Positions 1 through 8,857 of a stretch of 64,000 nt of DNA are shown here, piece by piece; position 1 is the stretch's first letter, and each line of letters begins with the position of its first letter. Made by a program: the position numbers and the translations under genes. Under the pieces are notes generated by a model, which worked only from the letters and a program-made list of their open reading frames with translations, did no database searches and was not told the DNA's origin. The DNA comes from Archaeoglobus veneficus SNP6 (lineage in GTDB: Archaea > Halobacteriota > Archaeoglobi > Archaeoglobales > Archaeoglobaceae), in assembly GCF_000194625.1 (NCBI RefSeq), contig NC_015320.1:1596612-1660611 (forward strand). Direction: 5' to 3'.

Positions 1-473
1 TTATGCTCCACCTGACCCTCTGTAACTCCTATCAGAGCTCTATCTCCGATTATCTCTACGTAAACGGTTTTTTCCGGAGAGATCAAATCAACGTCGCATC
101 CTGTGAGCTTCTTCACTTCTGCGCCCAGCCTGATATTTACGTCTGCGCTTGTAAAGTCGTGAGTACCTCTTCTCTTCGTTTTAATAGCAAAGGTTTTTGC
201 GTTACCGATTAGCTTTGCTATCTTTGGAGCCTGTTTAAGTATCTCGTTAATGTCGGCCTTACACTCGATAGAGATGGGTATGATTGTCTCTATTTCCGGG
301 ATATCGGATATCCTCTCGATTTCGTCGGAGTGAACTATCACGAGGCCGAGAAACCCGGAGGGTCTTACTTCAATGTCTGCGTCCAGTCTCTCACGTATGT
401 AGGACGCGGCGATGTACTCCATTCCTACCAGCGTTTTTATGAGGAGCATGGCTGTGTTTGAATTTTCTATCAT
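1..473 (-). CDS. THUMP-domain protein (5' part; 3' end outside window)
   Basis: The reverse strand is open from an ATG at 473 to the window edge (157 codons, no stop). The translation reads as a THUMP-type RNA-binding protein: an N-terminal alpha/beta region ([20 protein letters not shown]) followed by a [10 protein letters not shown]...[10 protein letters not shown] stretch and a [14 protein letters not shown] strand, as in archaeal THUMP/SPOUT-family RNA methylases. The catalytic domain would lie outside the window, so the exact enzyme cannot be named. The start codon overlaps the moaC stop as ATGA, so the two genes are translationally linked. The THUMP assignment is by recognition of the fold pattern only. 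Confidence 0.7.
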   Translation of the reverse strand, partial: MIENSNTAMLLIKTLVGMEYIAASYIRERLDADIEVRPSGFLGLVIVHSDEIERISDIPEIETIIPISIECKADINEILKQAPKIAKLIGNAKTFAIKTKRRGTHDFTSADVNIRLGAEVKKLTGCDVDLISPEKTVYVEIIGDRALIGVTEGQVEH

Positions 474-943
474 TTTCCGCTCTCTTTTACCTTCTTCACA
501 ACCCTCATGTTTTCAATGGCCGTTGTGGGGTACTGGCCTTCTTCATTCTTTTCGAGAGATTTGACCATGTCCCATATGGTCAACAGTGCAACGCTTACTC
601 CCGTCAAAGCCTCCATTTCGACTCCTGTTTTGCCAACGGACTTCACTGTACATTCTGCTTTAATTCCCTCATCCGTTACATCGAAAGATACCTGAACGGA
701 GGTTATGGGTATTGGATGACACATCGGAATCAGTTCAGGAGTCTTCTTGACGGCAAGGACTGCCGCTATGTTCGCCGTGTTGAGAACGTTGCCCTTTGCA
801 ACCTTATCTTCGACTATGGCCTTTACAGTCTCCTTTTTCAGTCTTATGAAGCCCTCCGCTGTTGCGATTCTTACCACATCTCCCTTCCCGGAGATATCAA
901 CCATTCTGGCCCTTCCGGACTCAATATGGGTAAATTCACCCAT
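470..943 (-). CDS. moaC: Cyclic pyranopterin monophosphate synthase MoaC
   Basis: MoaC converts the cyclic 8,9-dihydro-GTP made by MoaA into cyclic pyranopterin monophosphate, the first pterin of molybdenum/tungsten cofactor synthesis, in the cytoplasm. The protein is 157 residues, normal for the family, with the MCHPIPIT active-site segment, a [19 protein letters not shown] helix and a C-terminal [11 protein letters not shown]. An upstream in-frame ATG exists at 979, but the ATG at 943 is preceded by AGGTGAT at good spacing and gives the family-like beginning MGEFTHI. It overlaps the downstream THUMP gene by four bases. Molybdopterin enzymes are expected in this type of organism, although none is encoded in the window. 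Confidence 0.95.
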   Translation of the reverse strand: MGEFTHIESGRARMVDISGKGDVVRIATAEGFIRLKKETVKAIVEDKVAKGNVLNTANIAAVLAVKKTPELIPMCHPIPITSVQVSFDVTDEGIKAECTVKSVGKTGVEMEALTGVSVALLTIWDMVKSLEKNEEGQYPTTAIENMRVVKKVKESGK

Positions 944-1097
944 GTAATCACCTGCGTATCTTCGATAGCAATCCTGCAAATAATTTAGCTTTTCCTTCTC
1001 GCAGACTTTATTTCTTATTCGTAAGCCTGAGGGGTCTGAATAATTTCTTAAATTCAGATTTCGAGCACACGAGAACTCTGTAGGTAAAACAAATGAT

Positions 1098-1793
1098 TTA
1101 AATTATCTCTTCCTCCTCTTCTTCCTCCCTGTGCCTCTTTGGTGGACTCTCTTCAATAAGTGTGAGGTATTCCTTGAGCATTCTCGGGAATTTCGACGCT
1201 TCAACAAATCTCAATCCCATGCGCTCGCTCCACTTCCTTATTCCGGCATCACTGCTAACAACCCCTGCCTCAAGCTCCTTGGCCAGCAGAAGGACATCCA
1301 GGTCAGGAGAACTGTCGAGAATCCCCTGCCTCAGCGTTGCGCGGTACTTATCGCGAAATTTGCCTATCAGGTTGCCTATCTCCTGCTGGATTTCTTCCTT
1401 ACCCTCAAGATTTGAGGCTATGGCCGAGCTTTCCCATATAAACTCTTCTGCAAGCTTTCTGCCCCGATTGATCTTCTGCCTCATAGTGAGGACGTACTCG
1501 TAAAATATTGCTGCCGGAATCTTGACCTCATAGCGGTTTGGAGTCTTTTTGACGAGCCACGTGTCGAGCTTGACGTAAACGTCGTCGCTGCACTGATGTC
1601 TGCGAAGGAAGCTCACGAGTTCACCGTAAACCGTTGGATAGGGGATGTAGCAGCTTATATCGAGCTTGAGCCTTGCTCTCGCTATGAGGTCGAGGATTTC
1701 CTGGGCCGATTCACAGAGAGACTCGTAGCCTTCCTTGGCTCTCAGCCCGCTGTCGGTGATTGCCGTGGTGTCGAGGACGAATCTCTGTCTCAT
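1098..1793 (-). CDS. HARP-type protein-only RNase P (RNA ligase partner family)
   Basis: This 231-residue protein matches the family once called RNA ligase partner or UPF0278, now known as HARP (homologs of Aquifex RNase P), PIN-like nucleases that can process the 5' ends of pre-tRNAs. Visible hallmarks are the PIN-type start [10 protein letters not shown], the [12 protein letters not shown] segment, the [14 protein letters not shown] helix region and the late acidic SSDAGIRKW. The start at 1793 gives the conserved MRQRFVLD beginning; an in-frame upstream codon at 1877 would add a non-conserved leader. The C-terminus ends in a run of seven glutamates ([15 protein letters not shown]), which is unusual. 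Most archaea with this protein also have RNA-based RNase P, so its role in the cell is not certain. Confidence 0.85.
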   Translation of the reverse strand: MRQRFVLDTTAITDSGLRAKEGYESLCESAQEILDLIARARLKLDISCYIPYPTVYGELVSFLRRHQCSDDVYVKLDTWLVKKTPNRYEVKIPAAIFYEYVLTMRQKINRGRKLAEEFIWESSAIASNLEGKEEIQQEIGNLIGKFRDKYRATLRQGILDSSPDLDVLLLAKELEAGVVSSDAGIRKWSERMGLRFVEASKFPRMLKEYLTLIEESPPKRHREEEEEEEII

Positions 1794-1932
1794 TGATAAA
1801 AATAAATATTGAAAAATACTTAAAGGTTGTGGAATTACTGCAAATAGTCTGCAAAAATTCCTCTTGCAAAAGTACAATCGAAGTACGGGCGTAAATCCCT
1901 CAAATTCGTTAACTCAAATGAGGACCGGCAAA

Positions 1933-1940
1933 TTTTTATA
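1933..1940 (+). promoter_or_regulatory. TATA-like promoter element
   Basis: TTTTTATA lies about 36 bases before the ATG at 1976, and a GGTGA ribosome-binding site follows near 1965. This suggests a short leader for the two-gene unit that starts at 1976. Confidence 0.45.
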
Positions 1941-1975
1941 GTAATACTGCAACTATTAGTAATTGGTGAATATAT

Positions 1976-2395
1976 ATGGTAGAAGAAAATAAAATTTCCT
2001 CCAAAGATTTAGAGTCGATTTTGGAAGAGCTGGGACGAAAAATCTACGACGGACTTAAGGACGCTCTGGAGGATATAACCACACTGCAAGTTGTTACAGT
2101 TTCTGGAAAGGAGCGCGTTTTGAAAGTAGAAAAAATGGAAGATGTTGACGGTAAGGAGTTTATCGCAAGGAGAAAAACGGTAATTTCTGAGGAGCGCGTG
2201 ATTGCGAAGACAATTATAGAACTGGATGGGGATATCATACTGATGCTTCCCGTGGACGATGAGGGTAAGATCTCGGTTGAGAAGGAGATAATGGAGCTTC
2301 ACGAGAAAAACGTGAAAATTGCTGTCGAGAACTGGAGAGAATTTCTGAAAGGAATTATGAGTGTATGCACGCAACTGATGGAGTTTCTAAAGTAG
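1976..2395 (+). CDS. Uncharacterised protein, related to its downstream neighbour
   Basis: I do not recognise this 139-residue protein. It is acidic and mostly helical in appearance, without membrane segments or cysteine clusters apart from one late Cys. Residues around 75-85 (TIIELDGDI) and the following MELHEKNVKIAVENWREF are clearly matched in the next gene (TIVELDGDV ... [19 protein letters not shown]), so the two are paralogues. A TATA element and a GGTGA ribosome-binding site precede the start. The 3' end lies 13 bases before the next start, so the pair is probably one operon. Confidence 0.75.
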   Translation: MVEENKISSKDLESILEELGRKIYDGLKDALEDITTLQVVTVSGKERVLKVEKMEDVDGKEFIARRKTVISEERVIAKTIIELDGDIILMLPVDDEGKISVEKEIMELHEKNVKIAVENWREFLKGIMSVCTQLMEFLK

Positions 2396-2408
2396 AGAAC
2401 GGATACCT

Positions 2409-2912
2409 ATGCTCCTCAAACTCGATGAAGTACGTGCGGGGAGTGTTGAGATATCCTTCAATCTGACTGAATATGGAGAAGTTATAGCACTCATATCGGG
2501 AAACGAAGATGGATGGTCGGAAGAAGAGCACTCTGAGGAAATTGACAGGCTGAAGAAAAAGTATCGCAGGCTGAAGCATAGATTAAAACTGTGGCTGAGG
2601 TTGCTGTGTGTAGCGTTGCGGCATAGAAGAACAGTAGTCTCCATTTTTTCCAGCATTACAACGTTCAGGATGACTACACGCGGTAAACACACGATTCAAA
2701 CCATAGTGGAGCTTGACGGCGACGTAATTACGAAGGTGCCCCACGATGTGGACAGAAGATTGATGGACATTCACAGTAAGAATGTAGAACTGGCCATGTT
2801 CATCTGGTTTGAGAACGTTAAAATTTTGATAAGACTCCTATGTTTGCTGAGATTCAGACCCGTCAGTATCTTAACGAGACTTCTTCTGAAAATAGCTTCT
2901 CACATACTCTAA
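2409..2912 (+). CDS. Uncharacterised protein, paralogue of the preceding gene
   Basis: This 167-residue protein of unknown function shares the TIVELDGD and IHSKNVELA blocks with its upstream neighbour. It differs in an N-terminal acidic/basic helical segment ([21 protein letters not shown], likely a coiled coil) and in hydrophobic stretches near residues 75-90 and towards the C-terminus ([26 protein letters not shown]), which suggest membrane contact. The first codon is not clearly marked by a ribosome-binding site. The last four bases overlap the end of the convergent chelatase gene. Confidence 0.6.
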   Translation: MLLKLDEVRAGSVEISFNLTEYGEVIALISGNEDGWSEEEHSEEIDRLKKKYRRLKHRLKLWLRLLCVALRHRRTVVSIFSSITTFRMTTRGKHTIQTIVELDGDVITKVPHDVDRRLMDIHSKNVELAMFIWFENVKILIRLLCLLRFRPVSILTRLLLKIASHIL

Positions 2913-4795
2913 ACCCTGTAAACCGGAGCGTCTAAGGCGTGGGAGAGAAAGTCAATGTACGACGGGGCCGGATCGATTGCTCTTGTCCTGCTGTCGTATA
3001 TCTCAAGCTTAATTCCGCTCTTCTTTATGGCGGATGCGAGCATCTGGAGCTCCTCTTTAATTGATTTTCCGTACAGCGGCGTGTTCGCTTTTCCGTCCGT
3101 AATCAGAACTCCCTTAACGATGGAATCTCTGTTCTTCAGCCTGAAGCTTCTCGCAAGGACGAGGAGTGTCTGAAGGGCTGAGGAAAGGGGTGTTCTCCCT
3201 CCTATGACAACATTATGCAGCGCATCCATCACGCCCGAGTACCTCCTCGTTGGAGGCACGAGCACTTCCGCTGCGTGTCCCCTGAAGGTAATTAAAGCGA
3301 GGGAATCTCTCTTCACATAGCTGTTTTCAATGAGTTTCGCAGCAACACCTTTCGCAATCCTAATTCTCCGCATTGCTGCCATACTTCCGCTCGCATCGAG
3401 CATGATAACCGTAAGCCTCGGCAGTTTCACCTTTCTAACTCTAACTCTGATGTCCTCATCGCATATCTGCCTTCTTCCGTTCATCGCAGCAGTCCTTATT
3501 GTCGCAACGATGTCAACGTCACTGGCTACTCCAGGAACGCTCGAAATCGGGTAACCATGGGGGTGACCTATAACTGTGGCCCTTTCATCCCTCGAGCCTC
3601 TTGAAGCTCTCTTTGCTGTGCTGACACCACCCTTGGAGAGGTCTACGTCAACGCTTGCCGCATCATACTTGCTTGTTGCATTACCTTTTGCGTTGCCGTC
3701 AGCGTTGCTGTTGTTTTGCTTATGTTCGTGGGGGTGCTGCTTGCCCTGGCTCTCTTTTTTGTTCTCTTTGTCCCTGACCTTGTTTTTATTATCCTGCTTC
3801 TCCTTCTCTATTTTTGGGGGAGGAGGTGTGTCGAAGGGTTTTGACTTCAGACGGTGTGGCAGGGCAAGCTCCATGGCCTTCTTTAAGTCTTCCAGATTTA
3901 CCTTCTTCCTCCCATCGAGTGCTGCTATTGCCTTCGCAGTCCTTACTGTCACTATCTCGGCCCTGTGGGTCCTTATGCCCTGTTCGACTATAGTCTCGGA
4001 AAGGAGCTTCAGCAAGTCGTCATCCATCTCTACCTCGCCAAGAATCTCTCTCGCCCTGATTATCGACTCTCTGATTTTACTCCGCTCTCCCTCGTACTTT
4101 CTGCAGAACTTCTCCGGGTCGGTCTGGAACTCCTCGACCCTCTTTACAATTTCAATTCTTTCTTCAACACTGCTTGAACCTTCAACGCTGACATATAAGC
4201 CAAATCTGTCGAGTATCTGCGGCCTTAACTCACCCTCCTCAGGGTTCATGCTGCCGACAAGGATAAAGCGTGCTGGGTGCCTCACCGATACACCTTCCCT
4301 CTCAACGACATTCCAGCCCATGGCAGCAGCGTCAAGCAAAATGTCGGCTATGTAGTCGTCGAGAAGGTTAACTTCGTCGATGTAGAGTATGTTTCTGTTC
4401 GCCTCTGCAAGCAAGCCGGGCTGTAAAGCTCTGATTCCCTCCTTAAGGGCTTTCTGGATATCAAGCGTTCCAACAAGTCTATCAACGGTGGCGCTTAATG
4501 GCAGATCAACGACTCGCATCTTCCTGCTTTCGACTTCGATTCTACCTCCTTTCTTATCCTGCAGGCACGCTTCGCACATCTCGAGTTCGTTATAAGGGTT
4601 GCAGTTGAAAGGACAACCTTTCACAACATCTATTTCGGGAAGAACGTCTGCCAGAGCTCTTACGAGGGTTGACTTGCCCGTTCCCTTGTCTCCGGAGAGC
4701 AGAACTCCGCCGATTGCTGGGTTAACAGCGTTGCACAGGAGAGCAAGCTTTGCTTTCTCCTGCCCTACTATTGCAGCGAATGGAAAAACTCTCAT
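2909..4795 (-). CDS. ChlI-ChlD fused metal chelatase ATPase with VWA domain
   Basis: This 628-residue protein joins the two AAA+ partner subunits of magnesium/cobalt chelatases. Residues about 1-330 form a ChlI/BchI-type AAA+ domain: Walker [10 protein letters not shown] near residue 35, Walker [12 protein letters not shown] near 137, sensor VGSMNPEEG and IRTHRAEI. A low-complexity charged and Asn-rich linker (about 335-395) leads to a C-terminal von Willebrand A domain with the MIDAS signature DASGSM near residue 473 and [11 protein letters not shown] near 586. Such proteins hydrolyse ATP to drive metal insertion by a CobN/ChlH-type subunit, not present here. In an archaeon without chlorophyll, cobalt or nickel tetrapyrrole metallation is the likely job. 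A GAGGTG ribosome-binding site precedes the ATG at 4795. Confidence 0.85.
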   Translation of the reverse strand: MRVFPFAAIVGQEKAKLALLCNAVNPAIGGVLLSGDKGTGKSTLVRALADVLPEIDVVKGCPFNCNPYNELEMCEACLQDKKGGRIEVESRKMRVVDLPLSATVDRLVGTLDIQKALKEGIRALQPGLLAEANRNILYIDEVNLLDDYIADILLDAAAMGWNVVEREGVSVRHPARFILVGSMNPEEGELRPQILDRFGLYVSVEGSSSVEERIEIVKRVEEFQTDPEKFCRKYEGERSKIRESIIRAREILGEVEMDDDLLKLLSETIVEQGIRTHRAEIVTVRTAKAIAALDGRKKVNLEDLKKAMELALPHRLKSKPFDTPPPPKIEKEKQDNKNKVRDKENKKESQGKQHPHEHKQNNSNADGNAKGNATSKYDAASVDVDLSKGGVSTAKRASRGSRDERATVIGHPHGYPISSVPGVASDVDIVATIRTAAMNGRRQICDEDIRVRVRKVKLPRLTVIMLDASGSMAAMRRIRIAKGVAAKLIENSYVKRDSLALITFRGHAAEVLVPPTRRYSGVMDALHNVVIGGRTPLSSALQTLLVLARSFRLKNRDSIVKGVLITDGKANTPLYGKSIKEELQMLASAIKKSGIKLEIYDSRTRAIDPAPSYIDFLSHALDAPVYRV

Positions 4796-4899
4796 TTCTG
4801 CACCTCGTGTAGCAAGAGATGGCGAATTGTTAATAATATTTACGACAAAATTTGTGTTTTGCGACGATAGAGGTGAGGCAATGATTTTACTTGGAGATA

Positions 4900-4908
4900 T
4901 CTATAAAT
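4900..4908 (+). promoter_or_regulatory. TATA element of a leaderless gene
   Basis: TCTATAAAT sits about 27 bases before the GTG at 4931, the spacing expected when transcription begins at the start codon. It decides for the GTG start of the PsiE-like gene. Confidence 0.5.
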
Positions 4909-4930
4909 TCTCTCGTGTGGATATATTGTT

Positions 4931-5347
4931 GTGGAAAGGCAGGACAAAAAGTACAGAATACTGAACAGCATGTATGAGGCTGTCGTTTACGTAATGGCCG
5001 TAGTAATGTTCTTTCTGCTCATAGGGAACGTCTACACGATTCTAAGGCAGCTTCCAGAGACTATCCTCACCGGCGACAAGCACCTCTTTGACACGATGAT
5101 AACACAGGTTCTGACTTTCTTCGTTCTGATCGAGCTAATAAGGGCCTTCACAGAGTATCTCGAGTTCAGGAGAGTTCGTCTATATATCATGGCAGAGCTT
5201 GCAGCCATATTTGTCCTCAGAGAGATTCTGATAATGCTCTATGCACAGGAACTCGACTGGCTCAAGCTTCTGTCTATCTCCGTTTTGCTCGTTTCGGTTG
5301 CAGTGGTTAGAACCCTCGCAATTATCCACACTCCGGCAAAGAGGTAA
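4931..5347 (+). CDS. PsiE-like membrane protein
   Basis: This 138-residue integral membrane protein has four predicted transmembrane segments (about residues 14-36, 57-75, 82-102 and 110-130), with RAFTEYLEFRRVRLYIMAEL between the second and third. That layout matches the phosphate-starvation-inducible PsiE family, whose biochemical function is not known. The start is a GTG placed about 27 bases after a TATA box, so the message is probably leaderless. The downstream lipoprotein gene follows after 31 bases and may be co-transcribed. Confidence 0.75.
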   Translation: MERQDKKYRILNSMYEAVVYVMAVVMFFLLIGNVYTILRQLPETILTGDKHLFDTMITQVLTFFVLIELIRAFTEYLEFRRVRLYIMAELAAIFVLREILIMLYAQELDWLKLLSISVLLVSVAVVRTLAIIHTPAKR

Positions 5348-5378
5348 AGCTTATTTCCTTGCAGAACCACTTTTTCTC

Positions 5379-5945
5379 ATGAAAAGACTTATCTTCGTTC
5401 TGCTCGCAGCCCTGATACTTGCAGGATGTGCAGCAGAAGAGGAAAAAGCGGTTAATGAGAAGGTCGTCGAAACTGAAGGCGATAAAGTTGAAAAAGAGTT
5501 CACGGTTAAGCTGCCATTCAAAACGTTTCCCGAGAAATACACGTGCAATGGTGAGGATGTGTCCCCACCCATAGCAATAGAGGGCGTAAGCAAGGAAGCG
5601 AAGAGCATAGCCATAATAATGGACGATCCCGACGCACCCCTTGGCACATTCACCCACTGGGTAATCTGGAACATCCCGGCAAACATTACCTCGATACCTG
5701 AGAGTATTCCTCCCGAACCTGTCGTTAAAGAGCCTATCAGCGCCGTTCAGGGTAAAAACGACTTTGGCAGAATAGGTTACGGTGGGCCGTGTCCGCCGTC
5801 GGGTGTTCACAACTACAAAATTAAGGTCTACATCCTCGATACCTTCCTGAACCTCGATCCGGGAGCAACGAAGGAAGAACTCGAGAACGCAATGAAAGGA
5901 CACATCCTGCAGTACGCAGTGGTTACTGCGAGCTATGGCAGATAA
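5379..5945 (+). CDS. PEBP (YbhB/YbcL-like) lipoprotein
   Basis: A 188-residue phosphatidylethanolamine-binding-protein family member, the group often named Raf kinase inhibitor-like. It begins with a lipoprotein signal MKRLIF...LILAGC, so it should be anchored outside the membrane. The family ligand-pocket motifs are present: DDPDAPLGTFTHWVIWNIP near residues 80-98 and GYGGPCPPSGVHNY near 130-143. The natural ligand of archaeal members is unknown. The ATG at 5379 is chosen because it gives the complete signal peptide; the reading frame is open further upstream but lies inside the PsiE-like gene. Confidence 0.9.
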   Translation: MKRLIFVLLAALILAGCAAEEEKAVNEKVVETEGDKVEKEFTVKLPFKTFPEKYTCNGEDVSPPIAIEGVSKEAKSIAIIMDDPDAPLGTFTHWVIWNIPANITSIPESIPPEPVVKEPISAVQGKNDFGRIGYGGPCPPSGVHNYKIKVYILDTFLNLDPGATKEELENAMKGHILQYAVVTASYGR

Positions 5946-5975
5946 CATTTTATACGCTTGTGAGAAGTTGTGCTG

Positions 5976-6896
5976 ATGCTTCCTGATGTGCAGACTCTCA
6001 AGCCAGACATACCCGTGAACCTCAGCAAGGTGGGGGCAAGGGGGATAAAAAAGCTCGTCATGGTTACAAAGGGAAAGGGCAGGCCTGCCATACTTATCTC
6101 AACCTTTGATGTTTTTGTTGACCTCAAACCCACCAGAAAAGGAATAAACCTCAGCAGGAGCTTCGAAGCGATAGATGAGGTTATTGAAAGTCTGACAGCA
6201 AAGCCCGTCAGATGGATCGAGGAATTGAACCTCAAGATAGTCGAAACTCTCCTTGAAAGACACGAATACGCAAATAAGGCAGAGGTATACATGGTCTCGG
6301 AACTCATTCTCCGAAAGCGTACCCCAGTAAGCAATTATCAAACTCAGGAAGTCGTAAATGTGCTCTGCGAGGCGAGTAAGGATAGAACCGGGGACAAAAA
6401 AGTGTTTATCGGCGTGGAAGTTTCCGGTATAACTGCATGTCCCTGTGCACAGGAACTTGTCAAGGCAAAGGCTGCTGAAAAGCTTCTGGCAGAGGGTTTC
6501 AGTGAGGAGGATGTGAAGAAGGTTCTATCCGCGGTGCCGGTAGCGACTCACAACCAGAGGGGGAAAGCTACGGTCAAGGTACAGATAACCGATGGGTTCA
6601 AGGTTTCAATAGAGCAGCTAATAGACATTGCAAAGGCTGGCATGAGCTACGACATCTACGAGCTCCTGAAGCGTGAGGATGAACTTGCGGTTGTTGAGGG
6701 CGCACACAGCAACCCTGTATTCGTCGAGGATAGCGTGAGAATCATGGCCAAAACGGCAGTTGAAATGCTCAAAGATGCGCCCGATGAGATAGTTGTTTTC
6801 TTCAGACAGGAAAACGAGGAAAGCATCCACCAGCATAACGTGATGGCTGAAAGGGTTGCCACGATAGGAGAGTTGAGGAAAGAATTATACGGCTGA
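5976..6896 (+). CDS. mptA: GTP cyclohydrolase MptA (type IV, FolE2 family)
   Basis: MptA is an Fe(II)-dependent GTP cyclohydrolase that turns GTP into 7,8-dihydroneopterin 2',3'-cyclic phosphate, the first step of tetrahydromethanopterin synthesis in archaea. The 306-residue protein has the FolE2/MptA signatures: [29 protein letters not shown] with the metal-site Cys, [26 protein letters not shown] and the C-terminal [17 protein letters not shown] element (TTTTATACG near 5949) lies about 25 bases before the ATG at 5976, favouring this start and a leaderless message over the GTG two codons earlier. It lies on the opposite strand to, and two bases from, the end of the DUF2298 gene. Confidence 0.93.
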   Translation: MLPDVQTLKPDIPVNLSKVGARGIKKLVMVTKGKGRPAILISTFDVFVDLKPTRKGINLSRSFEAIDEVIESLTAKPVRWIEELNLKIVETLLERHEYANKAEVYMVSELILRKRTPVSNYQTQEVVNVLCEASKDRTGDKKVFIGVEVSGITACPCAQELVKAKAAEKLLAEGFSEEDVKKVLSAVPVATHNQRGKATVKVQITDGFKVSIEQLIDIAKAGMSYDIYELLKREDELAVVEGAHSNPVFVEDSVRIMAKTAVEMLKDAPDEIVVFFRQENEESIHQHNVMAERVATIGELRKELYG

Positions 6897-6897
6897 G

Positions 6898-8853
6898 CTA
6901 CTCAAAGGCAAATATCACGACTCCTCTATCCTCATACACCTTCTTGAGAATCCCGTCGAACTGTTCTGGCTTCGCTCCATACTCTTTCCTTTCCTGATGC
7001 CCCACAACTACATAACTCACGTTGTACTTCTTCAGCAGCTTCTTCAGCGTCCCGACATCGTGCGTAGTGTATATCGCTCTCAAATCAGCCATCCTCTTCG
7101 CAAGTTCTTCTCCATTGCCCCTCCATTGCACCTCATGACACGCCCAGCCGACTATCGTTGGATTGCCCGTAAATGCAGCAAATCTTCCGCCATACGTGTA
7201 GCACTTTGATGCAGCCTCCGCTATAACACCTCTCTTCTCTCTTAGCCACTTGATTGCCTCGTACTCTCCGTAAGCCCTTGTGAACGCCATGCCGTCAAGG
7301 GTCATTTCCGCCTTGTAGTGTCTCACTGGAGTTGCGATGGTAGGATAAGCGAGGCTCATGGCGAAGAGGACGAGCATGAAGATTGCAAGCGCATTCTTTT
7401 CTCTCAGGATACTCCTTAAACCTCCTGAACCCCCCAAACTCAAACTTCTGAAAACGTCTGACAGGGCGATAGCTCCCGGCAACGTTAGCATGAGCCACGC
7501 TGCAAGGTAGAATTTGAAAACTGTGTTCAGTCTCGACTCTATCGCCACGAATTCGGGGATTAGTATGATTAAACAGGCTGCGAATATGAGGAAGGCGAAG
7601 AATTCCTTTCTCTTAATAGACCTTCTGAGAGACGCAGCAAGAAGAGGGATCACGGGCAATGCGATAGGAACAATGATCGAAGATAGGAGGGCTACTGGTA
7701 GAGCCATGAGCATGGCTCTGAATTCGCTCCTCAGGTAGTAGTATGCGAAGGCGAGCTGAATTGAGAAGAACAGGAGAAATTCTCCAAGGTCACTTCTCTC
7801 CTCCACGAGCAGAGGTTTTGCGGAGGCAGAGTGGATGGTAGTTGATGCGAGGAACGTTACGATGCAGCACGCAGCAAACAGTACGATTCCTTCCCTCCTT
7901 CTTACGGCAGCAACACAAGCAATCAGCAGAAGCATTATTGGTGAATCCCATGAGTTCGTGATGTATATGACCGCAGACAGCAGAACGATCCATGGTTCGA
8001 CGTTCTTTCCACGGTAGAACTCGTAAAGAAGGGAGATCATCAGAATCTTGACCGGTATCGCAACTACATGGGCGTGGAAGTCGGCATGTATGAAGCTGAA
8101 GTAGGGAAACTCGTTTATTGTGCCTTCTATCACCCTCGTTGCATTCCAGTAGTACAGAAAGCCAGGCAGCTTCATTGCGGCAATATCAGAGGCGAGTTCG
8201 TAAACTGCATACAGGTTGCCTGAGAACAGCACAAACACAACGCTGAACAGAGCAGTCCTTTCCACCCTCACCCTATCTCCTGCGTTCAGTCCACCTCTAG
8301 CGTTCCGCAACACCGAACTCAGGAATCCATAAACGAGCATGCAAGAATGGGCAGCTACACTTGCTATGGCTATGTTAAACCCCACTTCGGGTGGAGAAAA
8401 GCTCATCAGTGTTGTCGCTGCTCCGATGACGTAGCCGAAGTAGTAGTAGCAGTCTATCACACCGCCAGCGAAAAAGGGGTCGAAGGGGGGGAATCGCTCG
8501 GCTTTCAGCACCGCGTTCATGAACGCCATATCCATGAGCTTCTCCGCCCCTATCACGTCTGGCAGCAGGAAGCGGAGGAAAAGGAAGTAGGCAAATGCAG
8601 CTATAAACACACTCTCAACCTTTCTGTCAAAAAACGGCTTCCTGAGGCAAAGCACGCCGGCAGCACAGAGTGGTGCGAGAGTGGCGTAAAAAGCGGTTGA
8701 AAAGGGCATGAAATGGGCGAGAATGTAGGAGATGAATGAAAGAGTAACGAGGGAGATGAAGCGAGCCTGGTAGTATTTGAGGCGCGCATATCTGAAGGGC
8801 TGTGTTATCAGGACTGAAAGGGCGAGGTATGCAGCTATGCACGCAGCATACAT
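6898..8853 (-). CDS. DUF2298 polytopic membrane protein (GT-C-like)
   Basis: A 651-residue integral membrane protein with about a dozen hydrophobic segments and a soluble C-terminal region from about residue 525. The family motifs FAGGVIDCYYYFGYVIGAA near 128-147 and FPYFSFIHADFHAHVVAIP near 250-268 identify it as the archaeal DUF2298/YYY family. The acidic and histidine residues in external loops and the C-terminal domain (EAIKWLREKRG, then LKKLLKKYNVSYVVVG) resemble GT-C glycosyltransferases such as mannosyl- and oligosaccharyltransferases, but no substrate is known. It ends the unit that begins with the GT2-flippase fusion only four bases upstream. Confidence 0.85.
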   Translation of the reverse strand: MYAACIAAYLALSVLITQPFRYARLKYYQARFISLVTLSFISYILAHFMPFSTAFYATLAPLCAAGVLCLRKPFFDRKVESVFIAAFAYFLFLRFLLPDVIGAEKLMDMAFMNAVLKAERFPPFDPFFAGGVIDCYYYFGYVIGAATTLMSFSPPEVGFNIAIASVAAHSCMLVYGFLSSVLRNARGGLNAGDRVRVERTALFSVVFVLFSGNLYAVYELASDIAAMKLPGFLYYWNATRVIEGTINEFPYFSFIHADFHAHVVAIPVKILMISLLYEFYRGKNVEPWIVLLSAVIYITNSWDSPIMLLLIACVAAVRRREGIVLFAACCIVTFLASTTIHSASAKPLLVEERSDLGEFLLFFSIQLAFAYYYLRSEFRAMLMALPVALLSSIIVPIALPVIPLLAASLRRSIKRKEFFAFLIFAACLIILIPEFVAIESRLNTVFKFYLAAWLMLTLPGAIALSDVFRSLSLGGSGGLRSILREKNALAIFMLVLFAMSLAYPTIATPVRHYKAEMTLDGMAFTRAYGEYEAIKWLREKRGVIAEAASKCYTYGGRFAAFTGNPTIVGWACHEVQWRGNGEELAKRMADLRAIYTTHDVGTLKKLLKKYNVSYVVVGHQERKEYGAKPEQFDGILKKVYEDRGVVIFAFE

Positions 8854-8857
8854 CGAA

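Noticed and set aside
458-988. Long plus-strand frame opposite moaC
   Set aside because: It is antisense to a clear moaC gene and has cysteine/histidine-rich, non-family sequence.
3576-4355. 259-codon plus-strand frame inside the chelatase gene
   Set aside because: Low-complexity Ser/Leu/Phe-rich antisense of the AAA and linker region.
5322-5948. 208-codon reverse frame over the PEBP gene
   Set aside because: Antisense to a gene with full signal peptide and family motifs.
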